Shown piece after piece: positions 43,277 to 53,140 of a stretch of 64,000 nt of DNA. Source of the DNA: Streptomyces sp. NBC_01446. Lineage in GTDB: Bacteria; Actinomycetota; Actinomycetes; Streptomycetales; Streptomycetaceae. The stretch's first letter is position 1. The number at the start of each line of letters is the position of its first letter. Position numbers and translations under genes: made by a program. Where the stretch lies: NCBI RefSeq assembly GCF_026340095.1, contig NZ_JAPEPO010000001.1, positions 2,193,501-2,257,500 of the forward strand, written 5' to 3'. The notes under the pieces were generated by a model, which saw nothing but the letters and a program-made list of their open reading frames with translations, had not been told where the DNA came from and ran no database searches.

Positions 43277-44053
43277 ATGCCCGTCACCGCGTACGACCTC
43301 ACCGGACGCACCGCATTCGTCACCGGCGCCGCGAGCGGCATCGGACGCGCCTCCGCCCTGCTCCTGGCCGACGCCGGAGCCACCGTGCACTGCGCCGACC
43401 GCGACGCGCAGGGCCTGCACGAGACGGCGACGCTGATCAAGACCAGGGGAGGCACGGCCCGCACGCACCCCCTCGACGTAGCGGACCGCGCCCAGCTCGC
43501 CGAGGCGGTGGCGGCGGCCGTCGACGCGACGAGCCGCCTCGACATCATGGCCGCGATCGCCGGGATCATGCACAGCAGCCCCGTCCTGGAGACCCGCGAC
43601 GAGGACCTCGACCGCGTCCTCGGTATCAATTTCAAGGGCGTGCTGTACGCCTGCCAGGAGGCCGCCCGCGCCATGATCGCGACGGGCACACGCGGCAGCA
43701 TCGTCACGATGGCGTCGGGGGCCGTGGACACCGGCGGCCCCGGACTGCTCTGCTACGGCGTCTCGAAGGCCGCCGTCGTCCAGCTGACGAAGACCCTGGC
43801 GACCGAGGTCGGTCCGCAGGGCATCCGCGTCAACGCGGTCGCGCCCGGCTGGATCCGTACGCCCATGACCGGCCGGCACGACGCGTCGGAGCAGTCGCAC
43901 ACGGAGGCCCTGATGGTCCGGATGTCCCCGCTGGGCCGCGTCGGCGAGGCGGACGACATCGCGCACGCCGTCCTGCACCTGGCATCGGACGCGTCATCGT
44001 TCACGACGGGCCAGATCCTCCGCCCGAACGGCGGCGTCGCCATGCCCTGGTAA
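43277..44053 (+). CDS. short-chain dehydrogenase/reductase
   Basis: A 258-residue classical SDR: TGAASGIG near the start, a DRDAQ segment after strand 2 (suggesting NAD preference), the NNAG position reads AAIAGIM, catalytic Ser in MASGAV, YGVSKAA with Tyr/Lys, and VAPGWIRTPM. The NAG-to-IAG change is a mild departure. Substrate unknown. No ribosome site; the upstream promoter implies a leaderless mRNA. Its 3' end overlaps the convergent gene by 53 bases. Confidence 0.88.
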   Translation: MPVTAYDLTGRTAFVTGAASGIGRASALLLADAGATVHCADRDAQGLHETATLIKTRGGTARTHPLDVADRAQLAEAVAAAVDATSRLDIMAAIAGIMHSSPVLETRDEDLDRVLGINFKGVLYACQEAARAMIATGTRGSIVTMASGAVDTGGPGLLCYGVSKAAVVQLTKTLATEVGPQGIRVNAVAPGWIRTPMTGRHDASEQSHTEALMVRMSPLGRVGEADDIAHAVLHLASDASSFTTGQILRPNGGVAMPW

Positions 44054-44540
44054 GCCCCCTGCCCGAGCCCCCGGCTCTTGCGGACCGCATCTCCCCCGCA
44101 GAACCCCGCCTCGCATCCCCCGCGGACGCTCCATCGGCCCCCACCGCTCCCGCAGACGCTCCTGGGGGCCGGATCGACCCCGCAGAAGTCCCACCCGGCC
44201 GCACGGATCCCACCGCCCCCGCCGCCCGCGACTTGGGCACAGTGTGCACCGGCAGCAGGCTCAGCCCCCACCCACCGGCCGCCACGGCCCCCTCGAAGGC
44301 CCCCGCATCCGGCGAGAAGGCCAGACGCAGCAGGCCCCACCACCACAGCGCCCCGAAGGCCACAGCCGGTATCCAGCGCGCGGTCCGCCACACCCCGGCC
44401 GGTATTCCGCGCACGGTCCGCCACGCCACGGCCGCCACCTCCTGCCCGATGCCGGATCGGATCGAACCCGAACGCCGGCGCCACCCGGCGGCAAGGCGCC
44501 CCGGGTGGCGTTCCCGCACACCGAAGGCGCTCCCGCGCAC
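44001..44540 (-). CDS. small membrane protein, unknown function
   Basis: About 179 residues from the GTG at 44540, which follows AAGGGGA; starts at 44585 or 44675 are possible. Residues about 35-85 contain AVAWRTVRGIPAGVWRTARWIP and one or two hydrophobic segments (AVAFGALWWWGLLRLAF, GGWGLSLLPVHTVPK). The last 90 residues are low-complexity Gly/Ala/Ser/Arg. The hydrophobic core looks like a real protein; the tail may be disordered. I do not recognise the family. Confidence 0.5.
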   Translation of the reverse strand: MRGSAFGVRERHPGRLAAGWRRRSGSIRSGIGQEVAAVAWRTVRGIPAGVWRTARWIPAVAFGALWWWGLLRLAFSPDAGAFEGAVAAGGWGLSLLPVHTVPKSRAAGAVGSVRPGGTSAGSIRPPGASAGAVGADGASAGDARRGSAGEMRSARAGGSGRGLTRAWRRRRSGGGSGPS

Positions 44541-44694
44541 GTCGAAATCCCCTTCACCATGGCACGAATGCCCTGATGCGGGCATGTCGAGCGCCGCCCG
44601 GCGCTGCCCCTGGCCCGCCACTCCAGGCGCCGCGCCCCGCCCTCCAGCCGCCCCGGCCCGCGCGCCACTCGACATGCGAGAGCCTCCCCATGCA

Positions 44695-44726
44695 AAAGCC
44701 CCGGCCGATCTCCCGGCCGGGGCTTT
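44695..44726. terminator. terminator after clgR
   Basis: AAAGCCCCGGCC and GGCCGGGGCTTT form a perfect 12-bp stem with an 8-base loop and flanking A/T bases, 48 bases beyond the clgR stop. Confidence 0.85.
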
Positions 44727-44773
44727 CACACACTTATGAGTGACACCTGCACGAGGCGTCACGCCGCGTGGGA

Positions 44774-45148
44774 TCACGCAGCGACGACGTCCACCGCTTC
44801 CGCAGGCGCCTTGATGGTCACCCGTTCCGGTGGGACACCGGCCACGGAGACAGAATTGAGCCGCGGGCGAACCGGTGCGGGCACCGGATCAGTAGCCGCT
44901 GCCGACTCGGCCAGCTCGGCGAGAGCGAGCTCGTCGCTCACCTCGCGCATGAGCTCGGACATCCGTACGTCAAGCGCGTCGCAAATAGCGGACAGCAGCT
45001 CGGAGGATGCCTCCTTCTGCCCCCGCTCCACCTCGGAGAGATAGCCGAGCGAGACTCGGGCGGACGAGGAGACTTCGCGCAGAGTACGGCCCTGGCGCTG
45101 GCGCTGCCGACGCAGCACGTCACCCAGCAGGCGACGGAGCAGAATCAT
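44774..45148 (-). CDS. clgR: ClgR, transcriptional activator of clp/lon protease genes
   Basis: A 124-residue Cro/cI-type regulator: [20 protein letters not shown], then the helix-turn-helix [21 protein letters not shown] and [13 protein letters not shown]. The C-terminus ends DVVAA; in Streptomyces, ClgR is itself degraded by ClpP proteases through its C-terminal Ala-Ala, which gives feedback. AGGAGGG lies 8 bases before the ATG. It is last in the rimO-pgsA-cinA direction, 109 bases after cinA, and probably has its own promoter in that gap. Confidence 0.93.
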   Translation of the reverse strand: MILLRRLLGDVLRRQRQRQGRTLREVSSSARVSLGYLSEVERGQKEASSELLSAICDALDVRMSELMREVSDELALAELAESAAATDPVPAPVRPRLNSVSVAGVPPERVTIKAPAEAVDVVAA

Positions 45149-45257
45149 CGGTGGCTCCCTCCTCGGACCGCGTAGCCGCATCCTTCACGCCCCACCGTAC
45201 CGCCTTGCGCCGCGGCCGTGCGGGGAGCGATGTCGTGTTCACTCAGGGCTGTAAACA

Positions 45258-45911
45258 TCAAAACCCCCCGTTCTGTTCCGTATCCTGTGCCCGCTCATTC
45301 TCTGCGCGTTCGCTCAAGACCTGCTCAAGGAGCAGCTCAAGCACACTCCGTACACTCTCCATACGGATTTCCGAACGGTCGCCGTTCAACCGCAACGCGG
45401 CCACTTTCCGGCTACGAGCGAAACTGCCGCCTTGAGCCCCGGACCGCTCAACCCCGGCGCCGGCCCCCGCGTCAGCCCTTCCGGAACCCGCATCGAAGGC
45501 CATGGAATTCCCCGGACCGGCGACGGCCACGAAGACCGTCCCCACCGGCTGCCCGTCCTGCTCGTCGGGCCCTGCGACGCCTGTGGTCGCGATCCCCCAG
45601 TCCGCGCCGAGGGCCCTGCGCACCCCCGTCGCCATCTGCAGGGCGACCTCGGGATCCACTGCCCCGCGCTCGGCCAGGAGAGTGCCGTCGACGCCCAGGA
45701 CGTCCCGTTTCAGCTCGGTCGCGTACGAGGTCACGGACCCGCGGAAGACGCGCGAGGCGCCCGGCACCGAGGTGATGTCCGCCGCCACGAGGCCGCCGGT
45801 GAGCGACTCGGCGACCGCGAGGGTCTCGCCGCGCTCGGCGAGCAGCCCGAGCACCACGGCGGCGGTGGCGAGGCCGTCCGCCCCGCCACCGCCGACCGCT
45901 CCGGACGTCAC
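45258..45911 (-). CDS. cinA: CinA C-terminal family protein (NMN amidohydrolase type)
   Basis: A 217-residue single-domain CinA: LGLLAERGETLAVAESLTGGLV, SVPGASRVFRGSVTSYA, GIATTGVAGPDEQDGQPVGTVF. Such domains deamidate nicotinamide mononucleotide. GTG at 45911 overlaps the pgsA stop (GTGA). A Gly/Ala insert near residue 145 and a Glu/Gln-rich C-terminus are extra to the core domain. Confidence 0.92.
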   Translation of the reverse strand: MTSGAVGGGGADGLATAAVVLGLLAERGETLAVAESLTGGLVAADITSVPGASRVFRGSVTSYATELKRDVLGVDGTLLAERGAVDPEVALQMATGVRRALGADWGIATTGVAGPDEQDGQPVGTVFVAVAGPGNSMAFDAGSGRADAGAGAGVERSGAQGGSFARSRKVAALRLNGDRSEIRMESVRSVLELLLEQVLSERAENERAQDTEQNGGF

Positions 45912-46588
45912 TGCTCCGCCGCCGCCTCACGTTCGCCGCGGGCGGCACGCTCGGCCGCCATGCCCTGCCGGCGCAGCACCACGGCTTGCTTCACGTAGTC
46001 GAGGCCGGTGAGCACGGTCAGCGCGACCGCCACCGCCATCACCCAGAACCGGAAGGTGGCCAGCGGTCCGGTCAGCGCCAGGACGTACATCCCGACCGCC
46101 GTGCCCTGGGCGAGGGTCTTGATCTTGCCGCCGCGGCTGGCCGGGATCACCCCGTACCGGATGACCCAGAAGCGCAGCAAGGTGATCCCGAGCTCACGCC
46201 CGAGGATCACTCCCGTCACCCACCAGGGCAGGTCGCCCAGGCTCGAGAGACAGATGAGCGCCGCCCCCATGATCGCCTTGTCAGCGATGGGGTCGGCGAT
46301 CTTCCCGAAGTCCGTGACCAGGTTGTACGTGCGCGCCAGATGTCCGTCGAAGACGTCCGTGATCATGGCGACGGCGAAGGCCGCCCAGGCCCAGGCGCGC
46401 CAGACGGGGTCGTAGCCGCCGTCGGCGAGCATGAGCGCCACGAAGCCCGGCACGAGGACGAGCCGGAGCATGGTCAGGAGGTTCGCGATGTTCCACAGGC
46501 TGGCCTGGTTGACGGCCGCAGCGCCCAGCTTGCCGCCGGGCGCCGGCCTACCGGAACCGCCCGTAGCGGATGCCGGGACTCCGGTCAT
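45908..46588 (-). CDS. pgsA: CDP-diacylglycerol-glycerol-3-phosphate 3-phosphatidyltransferase
   Basis: A 226-residue membrane enzyme. The CDP-alcohol phosphotransferase motif is [20 protein letters not shown] and then KIADPIADK, i.e. DGxxAR...GxxxDxxxD with all acidic residues present. About six hydrophobic segments. It makes phosphatidylglycerophosphate. The start overlaps the rimO stop (ATGA), so rimO-pgsA-cinA is a coupled operon. The first 25 residues are Gly/Pro-rich. Confidence 0.93.
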   Translation of the reverse strand: MTGVPASATGGSGRPAPGGKLGAAAVNQASLWNIANLLTMLRLVLVPGFVALMLADGGYDPVWRAWAWAAFAVAMITDVFDGHLARTYNLVTDFGKIADPIADKAIMGAALICLSSLGDLPWWVTGVILGRELGITLLRFWVIRYGVIPASRGGKIKTLAQGTAVGMYVLALTGPLATFRFWVMAVAVALTVLTGLDYVKQAVVLRRQGMAAERAARGEREAAAEQ

Positions 46589-48045
46589 CTGCCCGCCTCC
46601 TCAGAACACTCGAGCGGCTCGGCGACCAGGTCAACGCCCTGGGTGCCGATCACCTTTGCCTCGACGATACGACCCACGCTCAGGCCCTCGCTGCTGGTGA
46701 GCAGCACCTGGCCGTCCGTCTCGGGCGCCTGGTGCTCTCCGCGCCCGACGGCACCGTCCTCGTCGTCGATGGACTCGACGAGTACATGGACCGCCTCGCC
46801 GACGCGCTCGTCCGCGCGCTGCGAGACGAGCTCCTCGGCGAGCCGCGACACGCGCGCGAGGCGCTCGGCGACGACGTCCTCGTCGAGCTTGTGCTCGTAC
46901 GTCGCCGCTTCCGTGCCCTCCTCGTCGGAGTAGCCGAAGACACCGATCGCGTCGAGGCGGGCGCCGGTGAGGAAGCGCTCCAGCTCGGCCAGGTCGGCCT
47001 CGCTCTCGCCGGGGAAGCCCACGATGAAGTTCGACCGGACACCGGCCTGCGGCGCCCTGTCACGGATCGTGGAGAGCAGGTCGAGGAAGCGGTCGGTGTC
47101 CCCGAAGCGCCGCATGGAACGCAGCACGGCGGGCGCCGAGTGCTGGAACGAGAGATCGAAGTAAGGAACGACCTTGTCGGTGCCCGTGAGGACGTCGATG
47201 AGGCCGGGGCGCATCTCGGCGGGCTGCAGGTAGCTGACGCGTACCCGCTCGATCCCGTCGACGGCGGCCAGCTCGGGCAGCAGCGTCTCCAGGAGTCGGA
47301 TGTCGCCGAGGTCCTTGCCGTACGAGGTGTTGTTCTCGGAGACGAGCATGACCTCCTTGACGCCCTGCTCGGCGAGCCAGCGCGTCTCACCGAGGACGTC
47401 GCTGGGCCGGCGCGAGATGAAGGAGCCGCGGAAGGACGGGATGGCGCAGAACGAGCAGCGGCGGTCGCAGCCGGACGCCAGCTTCACCGAGGCGACGGGG
47501 TTCGTCCCGAGGCGACGGCGCAGCGGGGCGCGGGGGCCGGACGCGGGCGCGAGGCCCTCGGGCAGGTCCACGGGGGCGTGTCCGGGGAGCGCCACCGCGG
47601 CGCCCGCGTCCTGCCGCTCGGCAGGGCTGATCGGCAGCAGCTTGCGCCGGTCGCGGGGGGTGTGGGAGGCGTGGATGCCGCCGTTGAGGATGGTCTGGAG
47701 CCGGTCGGAGATGTCGGCGTAGTCGTCGAAGCCGAGCACGCCGTCGGCCTCGGGGAGGGCTTCGGCCAGGTCCTTGCCGTACCGCTCGGCCATGCAGCCG
47801 ACGGCCACGACGGCCTGGGTTCTGCCATGGCCCTTGAGGTCATTGGCTTCGAGAAGGGCGTCGACGGAGTCCTTCTTGGCGGCTTCGACGAAGCCACAGG
47901 TGTTGACGACAGCGACGTCTGCGGCCTCGGCGTCCTCGACGAGCTCCCAGCCGTCCGCCTCCAAGCGGCCTGCGAGCTCCTCCGAGTCCACCTCGTTACG
48001 GGCGCAGCCAAGAGTGACAAGGGCGACGGTACGGCGTTCGGGCAT
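46585..48045 (-). CDS. rimO: RimO, ribosomal protein S12 methylthiotransferase
   Basis: A 486-residue radical-SAM enzyme. The N-terminal cluster ligands are [19 protein letters not shown] and VGCMAERYG. The radical-SAM motif is CDRRCSFC (C-x3-C-x2-C). [15 protein letters not shown] and a C-terminal TRAM domain ([18 protein letters not shown]) complete the MTTase layout. An insert of about 40 residues ([20 protein letters not shown]) separates the two cluster domains. It adds a methylthio group to the conserved Asp of S12. Start [10 protein letters not shown] at 48045. Confidence 0.95.
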   Translation of the reverse strand: MPERRTVALVTLGCARNEVDSEELAGRLEADGWELVEDAEAADVAVVNTCGFVEAAKKDSVDALLEANDLKGHGRTQAVVAVGCMAERYGKDLAEALPEADGVLGFDDYADISDRLQTILNGGIHASHTPRDRRKLLPISPAERQDAGAAVALPGHAPVDLPEGLAPASGPRAPLRRRLGTNPVASVKLASGCDRRCSFCAIPSFRGSFISRRPSDVLGETRWLAEQGVKEVMLVSENNTSYGKDLGDIRLLETLLPELAAVDGIERVRVSYLQPAEMRPGLIDVLTGTDKVVPYFDLSFQHSAPAVLRSMRRFGDTDRFLDLLSTIRDRAPQAGVRSNFIVGFPGESEADLAELERFLTGARLDAIGVFGYSDEEGTEAATYEHKLDEDVVAERLARVSRLAEELVSQRADERVGEAVHVLVESIDDEDGAVGRGEHQAPETDGQVLLTSSEGLSVGRIVEAKVIGTQGVDLVAEPLECSEEAGR

Positions 48046-48085
48046 GGGCTCAAGACTACTTCGTCCCACCGACAGCACAGCCCGC

Positions 48086-48119
48086 GAGGGTTACCCGGAG
48101 ATCATCGCCGGGCAACCTC
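48086..48119 (-). terminator. hairpin after the RodZ-like gene
   Basis: GAGGGTTACCCGG and CCGGGCAACCTC pair with one bulge and wobbles around a 9-base loop, just beyond the stop at 48124. No T-run is visible. Confidence 0.5.
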
Positions 48120-48123
48120 CCGA

Positions 48124-49017
48124 TCATCCGACCTCGGGATCACCCTTGGTGTAGGTGAGGCGCTCGACCTGTCCGGGCTCGAACTCGTTGTCCACCTGCT
48201 TGCCGTTCACGTACAGCTGGATGGCACCTGCGTCGCCGAGGACGAGGTCGACCTTCTGGTTGTCCTGGAAGGTCTTCGACTCACCCTGTTCCAGCAGGCC
48301 GTCGAACATGATCCGCCCGTTGTGGTCCTTCGCGGAGATCCAGCTGCGGCCGTCCGACGCGTTGATCTTGACAGTGACCTTGTCACGGGGCGCGGCCGCG
48401 ATCGCGCTGTCGGTCGGGTCGGGCTTGGGGTCGGTGGGCTTGGTGGCCTTGGGGGTGTGCGTGGGCTTGGGCTTGCCTGTGGCCGGTGTCGCACCCTCGG
48501 CGGCCTGCTGCTTGGCACCGTCGTCGCTGCCGCCGAACGCGGTGAACCCGACGAAGCCGATCACCGCGACGATCGCGGCGACCATGGCCGCCGTCCAGTT
48601 CGGCCGGCGCGGCTCGGACCTGATCCGCTCGGCCTCGAACAGCGGAGCGGCCGGAGTCGGCGCGGGCCGTCCACCGTGCTCGTCGGCGTACTGGGCGAGT
48701 AGCGGCTCGGGATCGACGCCCACGGCGCGCGCCAGGGTCCGGATGTGACCGCGGGCGTAGACGTCGCCGCCGCACCGCGAGAAGTCGTCCTCTTCGATCG
48801 CGTGCACGATCGGGATGCGCACCCGGGTGGACGTACTGACTTCGTCGACGGTCATCCCGGCGTCGTCGCGCGCCTGACGGAGGACGCGTCCGATCGAGGG
48901 GCGGTCGGCCGAGGGGCGGTCGTCCGAGGGCGTGGGCGCCTGCTCGACGGCCGGCGGGGTCGTCGCGCGAACGTCATCCGAAGGACGGTCGTCTTCAGGG
49001 GAGTTGCCGATGGACAC
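48124..49017 (-). CDS. RodZ-like helix-turn-helix membrane protein
   Basis: About 297 residues from the GTG at 49017. After an acidic/Pro-rich leader, the HTH_25 domain is IGRVLRQARDDAGMTVDEVSTSTRVRIPIVHAIE. One transmembrane segment follows at about 165-185 (MVAAIVAVIGFVGFTAF), then a Thr/Lys/Pro linker (KPTHTPKATKPTDPKPDP) and an external DUF4115 domain (VTVKINASDGRSWISAKDHNG). This is the RodZ layout, a membrane cytoskeleton-linked morphogenesis factor; in Streptomyces the role is less defined. Confidence 0.88.
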   Translation of the reverse strand: MSIGNSPEDDRPSDDVRATTPPAVEQAPTPSDDRPSADRPSIGRVLRQARDDAGMTVDEVSTSTRVRIPIVHAIEEDDFSRCGGDVYARGHIRTLARAVGVDPEPLLAQYADEHGGRPAPTPAAPLFEAERIRSEPRRPNWTAAMVAAIVAVIGFVGFTAFGGSDDGAKQQAAEGATPATGKPKPTHTPKATKPTDPKPDPTDSAIAAAPRDKVTVKINASDGRSWISAKDHNGRIMFDGLLEQGESKTFQDNQKVDLVLGDAGAIQLYVNGKQVDNEFEPGQVERLTYTKGDPEVG

Positions 49018-49207
49018 GGGGGCGCCTTTCGAGCGTGTAACCACCTGCTGGAGGTTCAGTCTAGGGGGGGTACGAAAGGGTGGGGCAACTGGGCGGTCAG
49101 ACCTTTACGCCATCGGAATGGCCGGACACGAAGGCCGGTCGCCCCGATGTTGGAACACCTACCTGTCCCCTTCCTCAACTTGACGTACGCGGAGGGGAAA
49201 CGGTTGC

Positions 49208-49248
49208 CTCACACTCCCTAACGAGTGAGCGTCGATCGCGAGTGTGAG
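49208..49248 (-). terminator. hairpin downstream of ftsK
   Basis: CTCACACTC and GAGTGTGAG pair across a 23-base loop, 48 bases beyond the ftsK stop. The arms are short and there is no T-run, so it may instead be a promoter element of the RodZ-like gene. The remainder of the 49018-49295 gap shows nothing else. Confidence 0.4.
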
Positions 49249-49295
49249 CCGTCCGTTCGACGTGCGGGGTGCGCGCCGTCCCTGGGACGCGTACC

Positions 49296-52058
49296 TCAGG
49301 GTTGAGCCTCCCCGCGGATCACGGCGAGCACTCCATCCAGTTCGTCAGCCTTCACAAGAACGTCACGCGCCTTGGAACCCTCGCTCGGCCCCACGATGTT
49401 CCGCGACTCCATGAGGTCCATGAGCCGCCCGGCCTTCGCGAAGCCGACGCGCAGCTTGCGCTGGAGCATCGACGTGGAGCCGAACTGCGTGGAAACGACC
49501 AGCTCAGCGGCCTGGCACAGCAGGTCGAGGTCGTCGCCGATGTCCTCGTCGATCTCCTTCTTCTGCTTGGTCCCGCCGGTGACGTCGTCCCTGAAGACGG
49601 GCGCCATCTGGTCCTTGCAGTGCTGGACGACGGCGTGGATCTCGTCCTCGGTGACGAAGGCGCCCTGCATACGAGTGGGTTTGTTCTGGCCCATCGGCAG
49701 GTACAGCCCATCGCCCTTGCCGATCAGCTTCTCTGCGCCGGGCTGGTCGAGGATGACGCGGCTGTCGGCGAGCGAGGAGGTGGCGAAGGCCAGCCGGGAG
49801 GGGACGTTGGCCTTGATGAGGCCAGTGACCACGTCGACCGACGGGCGCTGGGTGGCGAGCACCAGGTGGATGCCGGCCGCGCGCGCGAGCTGCGTGATAC
49901 GCACGATCGAGTCCTCGACGTCCCGCGGCGCGACCATCATCAGGTCCGCGAGCTCGTCGACGATGACCAGCAGATACGGGTACGTCTTCAGCTCGCGCTC
50001 GCTGCCCTCGGGCGTCTTGAGCTTGCCGTCGCGGATCGCCTGGTTGAAGTCGTCGATGTGCCGGTATCCGAACGCCGCGAGGTCGTCGTAGCGCAGGTCC
50101 ATCTCGCGCACGACCCACTGCAGCGCCTCGGCGGCCCGCTTGGGGTTGGTGATGATCGGTGTGATCAGGTGCGGGATGCCCTCGTACGCGGTGAGCTCGA
50201 CGCGCTTGGGGTCCACGAGGACCATGCGCACGTCCTCGGGGGTCGCCCGGCACATGATCGAGGTGATCAGGCCGTTGATGCAGGAGGACTTTCCGGAGCC
50301 GGTGGCTCCGGCGACGAGGATGTGCGGCATCTTGGCCATGTTGGCCATCACGTAACCGCCCTCGACGTCCTTGCCGAGCGCGACGAGCATGGGGTGGTCG
50401 TCCTCGGCCGCGTCGGCGAGGCGCAGGACGTCGCCCACGTTGACCATTTCGCGGTCGGTGTTCGGGATCTCGATGCCCACGGCGGACTTGCCGGGGATGG
50501 GCGAGATGATCCGGACGTCCGGGGACGCGACGGCGTAGGCGATGTTCTTGGCCAGCGCCGTGATCTTCTCGACCTTCACGGCGGGGCCGAGCTCGATCTC
50601 GTAGCGGGTGACCGTCGGGCCGCGAGTGAAGCCGGTGACGTTGGCGTCGACCTTGAACTCGGAGAAGACGTTCGACAGTGAGTCGACGACGGCGTCGTTG
50701 GCCGCGCTGCGTGACTTGCCGGGGCCGCCGCGCTCCAGGAGGTCGAGCGACGGCAGCGAGTAGGTGATGTCGCCGGACAGCTGGAGCTGCTCGGCACGCG
50801 GCGGGAGGTCGCGCGGGGCGTCGGGGGCGGACTTCGTCAGGTCGGGCACGCCGGCCTTGGCCGCCGCGGCTGCGGGCTCAGGTTCCGGCTCCTTGGCCTC
50901 CTTCGCCGGGGCCTTCGCCCGCGCGGTGGGCACCGGCGCCGTGCGTTCCGGAGCGCTCTCCCGCTCCGTACCGACCCCCTGCGTCAGGTCGGCGACCAGC
51001 GGCGACGGGGGCATGCCGTGCAGCACGGCGCCGTCGAGCGCCGCGGCGGCCGCCGCGGCCACGTCGACCGCGTCCATGGGCCGGGTCACGACGGGCTGCA
51101 CTGGGGTGCGCCGGGGCCTGCGCCGCTTGGAGAGCGCCTCGTGCTCCGCCAGGTCGGGGTCGTACGTCTCGGCCTCCGCCGGGCGCCGCCTGGAGCGCGC
51201 GGGCAGGGACTCGCGCCACTGTTCGTCGTAGCGCTCGTCGTCGTCCGCCGCGCCGAACGCGTCGTCCGCGGGGTCCGGATGGACGACGCCGAGCTTCACG
51301 CCGAGCAGCCGCAGTCGCTGCGGAATCGCGTTCACGGGCGTCGCGGTGACCACGAGCAGTCCGAAGAGGGTGAGCAGGACGAGGAGCGGTACCGCGAGCA
51401 CCTCGCCCATGGTGAAGCTCAACGGGGTGGAGGCGCCCCAGCCGATGAGCCCTCCGGCGTCCCTTATGGCCTGCATGCCGTCGGTGCGGGCCGGCGAGCC
51501 GCAGGCGATGTGGACCTGGCCGAGTACGCCGATGACGAGCGCGGACAGACCGATCACGATGCGCCCGTTGGCCTCGGGCTTCTCGGGGTGCCGGATGAGG
51601 CGTACGGCGATGCCGCCGAGCAGCAGCGGTACGAGCAGGTCGAGGCGGCCGAACGCGCCCGTGACGAGCATTTCGACGAGGTCGCCGACGGGTCCGCGCA
51701 GATTCGACCAGGTGCCCGCCGCGACGATCAGCGCCAGACCGAGGAGGAGGAGTGCGAGGCCGTCCTTGCGGTGCGCCGGGTCGAGCCCTTTGGCGCCACG
51801 GCCTATGCCGCGGAACATCGCGCCCACGCTGTGCGCGACGCCCAGCCAGAGCGCGCGTGCGAGCCGGTACACGCCCCCGGTGGGGCTGGGCACCGGCTTG
51901 GGCGCGGGCTTCTTCGCCGCGGCTTTCCTCGGGGGCGCCTTCTTGGCCGCGGGCTTCTTCGCGGCCGTCTTCTTGGCAGGGGCCTTCTTCGCCGGAGCCT
52001 TGGTCGGCGCGGCCGCCTTCTTCGCGGGCGTCTTCTTGGCTGCGGGACGTGAGGCCAT
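49296..52058 (-). CDS. ftsK: FtsK/SpoIIIE DNA translocase
   Basis: A 920-residue translocase. Residues 1-58 are a histone-H1-like Lys/Ala/Pro tail (KKAPAKK-type repeats), unusual for the family but common in Streptomyces. Four membrane segments span about 80-245, and a Pro/Ala/Glu linker runs to about 440. The motor has Walker A AGATGSGKSS (about residue 585), Walker B LLVIVDELADLMM and TQRPSVDVVTGLIKANVPSR. The gamma winged helix that reads KOPS-like sequences ends the protein (LLCQAAELVVSTQFGSTSML, LMDLMESRNIVGPSEGSKAR). It clears chromosomes from sporulation septa. ATG at 52058. Confidence 0.96.
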   Translation of the reverse strand: MASRPAAKKTPAKKAAAPTKAPAKKAPAKKTAAKKPAAKKAPPRKAAAKKPAPKPVPSPTGGVYRLARALWLGVAHSVGAMFRGIGRGAKGLDPAHRKDGLALLLLGLALIVAAGTWSNLRGPVGDLVEMLVTGAFGRLDLLVPLLLGGIAVRLIRHPEKPEANGRIVIGLSALVIGVLGQVHIACGSPARTDGMQAIRDAGGLIGWGASTPLSFTMGEVLAVPLLVLLTLFGLLVVTATPVNAIPQRLRLLGVKLGVVHPDPADDAFGAADDDERYDEQWRESLPARSRRRPAEAETYDPDLAEHEALSKRRRPRRTPVQPVVTRPMDAVDVAAAAAAALDGAVLHGMPPSPLVADLTQGVGTERESAPERTAPVPTARAKAPAKEAKEPEPEPAAAAAKAGVPDLTKSAPDAPRDLPPRAEQLQLSGDITYSLPSLDLLERGGPGKSRSAANDAVVDSLSNVFSEFKVDANVTGFTRGPTVTRYEIELGPAVKVEKITALAKNIAYAVASPDVRIISPIPGKSAVGIEIPNTDREMVNVGDVLRLADAAEDDHPMLVALGKDVEGGYVMANMAKMPHILVAGATGSGKSSCINGLITSIMCRATPEDVRMVLVDPKRVELTAYEGIPHLITPIITNPKRAAEALQWVVREMDLRYDDLAAFGYRHIDDFNQAIRDGKLKTPEGSERELKTYPYLLVIVDELADLMMVAPRDVEDSIVRITQLARAAGIHLVLATQRPSVDVVTGLIKANVPSRLAFATSSLADSRVILDQPGAEKLIGKGDGLYLPMGQNKPTRMQGAFVTEDEIHAVVQHCKDQMAPVFRDDVTGGTKQKKEIDEDIGDDLDLLCQAAELVVSTQFGSTSMLQRKLRVGFAKAGRLMDLMESRNIVGPSEGSKARDVLVKADELDGVLAVIRGEAQP

Positions 52059-52182
52059 GAGTGCGAGGTTACCGGTGGAGACCACTGCGGACACGTGTGC
52101 CTACTGCTTCACCCGTCCGTGTCGCGGATCGGTGTGCCCGGAAGTGACGCTTCCTCAAATCGTGGGCCGCTGCGGCTGTTGC

Positions 52183-52866
52183 TTAGTTCTGCGAAGGAAG
52201 TGACGGTGCGCCGCTTCCCGTACCGGGCTCCAGGGCGTCAAGAGCGCGGCGCAGCCCCGTGAGTTTGCGTTCGAGATGCGCGGCCGTGGCGACCGCGGCA
52301 GCGTCCGCCGACTCGTCGTCGAGTTGCTTCGAGAGCGCCTCGGCCTGCTCCTCAACGGCCGCGAGCCGCGCGGAGAGTTCGGCCAGCAGCCCGGCCGGCT
52401 CCTTGGAGTCGCCGACGTGGGACTTCCCGCCGCCCTCGAGCTGGAGCCGCAGCAGGGCCGCCTGCTCCCGCAGTTGACAGTTCTTCATGTACAGCTCGAC
52501 GAAGACCGAGACCTTCGCGCGCAGGACCCACGGGTCGAACGGCTTCGAGATGTAGTCCACCGCACCGGCCGCGTACCCACGGAACGTGTGGTGCGGGCCG
52601 TGGTTGATGGCCGTGAGGAAGATGATCGGGATGTCGCGTGTCCGCTCCCGACGCTTGATGTGCGCCGCGGTTTCGAAACCGTCCATTCCCGGCATCTGGA
52701 CATCCAGCAGAATGACCGCGAAATCGTCCGTGAGCAGCGCTTTGAGTGCTTCCTCCCCGGACGATGCCCGCACCAGTGTCTGATCGAGCGCGGAGAGGAT
52801 GGCCTCCAGCGCCAGCAGATTCTCCGGCCGGTCATCGACCAGGAGGATCTTGGCCTTCTGCACCAT
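52183..52866 (-). CDS. osaB: response regulator OsaB
   Basis: A 227-residue protein: a receiver domain (KILLVDDRPENLLALEAIL, phospho-acceptor Asp55 in VILLDVQMPGMDG, Lys in YISKPFDPWVL) and a C-terminal coiled coil (about 130-215, AELSARLAAVEEQAEALSKQL) with no DNA-binding domain. AGGAGG precedes the ATG at 52866; a longer form from 52980 is possible. OsaB of S. coelicolor works with kinase OsaA in osmoadaptation; here it lies 274 bases downstream of osaA on the same strand. That gap shows no gene. Confidence 0.88.
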   Translation of the reverse strand: MVQKAKILLVDDRPENLLALEAILSALDQTLVRASSGEEALKALLTDDFAVILLDVQMPGMDGFETAAHIKRRERTRDIPIIFLTAINHGPHHTFRGYAAGAVDYISKPFDPWVLRAKVSVFVELYMKNCQLREQAALLRLQLEGGGKSHVGDSKEPAGLLAELSARLAAVEEQAEALSKQLDDESADAAAVATAAHLERKLTGLRRALDALEPGTGSGAPSLPSQN

Positions 52867-53140
52867 GGCCCGCCCTCCTCGCCCCGGCATGGGGCCGCCC
52901 CTGTCCGCAGGACTTGGGACGGCTCCGGAAGCCGCCCCAGAGGGCGACTCCCTTGCGTCGCCCGTCCTTGTGCCGGTCATGGTAGCCGCACCCCGCCTGT
53001 CGCCACACCCTGTCACCGCGATGTCACTGTGCACATAGCACAAACGCAGTGGGAGACCAGAAGGTTCCCCGAATACCGCAGTTCTACACGGCTTCGGCCA
53101 CACTCGGTCAACAACTGCTCAGCAACACACACCTACCCGG

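Noticed and set aside
45149..45257. ClgR self-binding box upstream of clgR
   Set aside because: CGCTCCCCGCA is only loosely similar to reported ClgR sites; one half-site is wrong, so no site is called.
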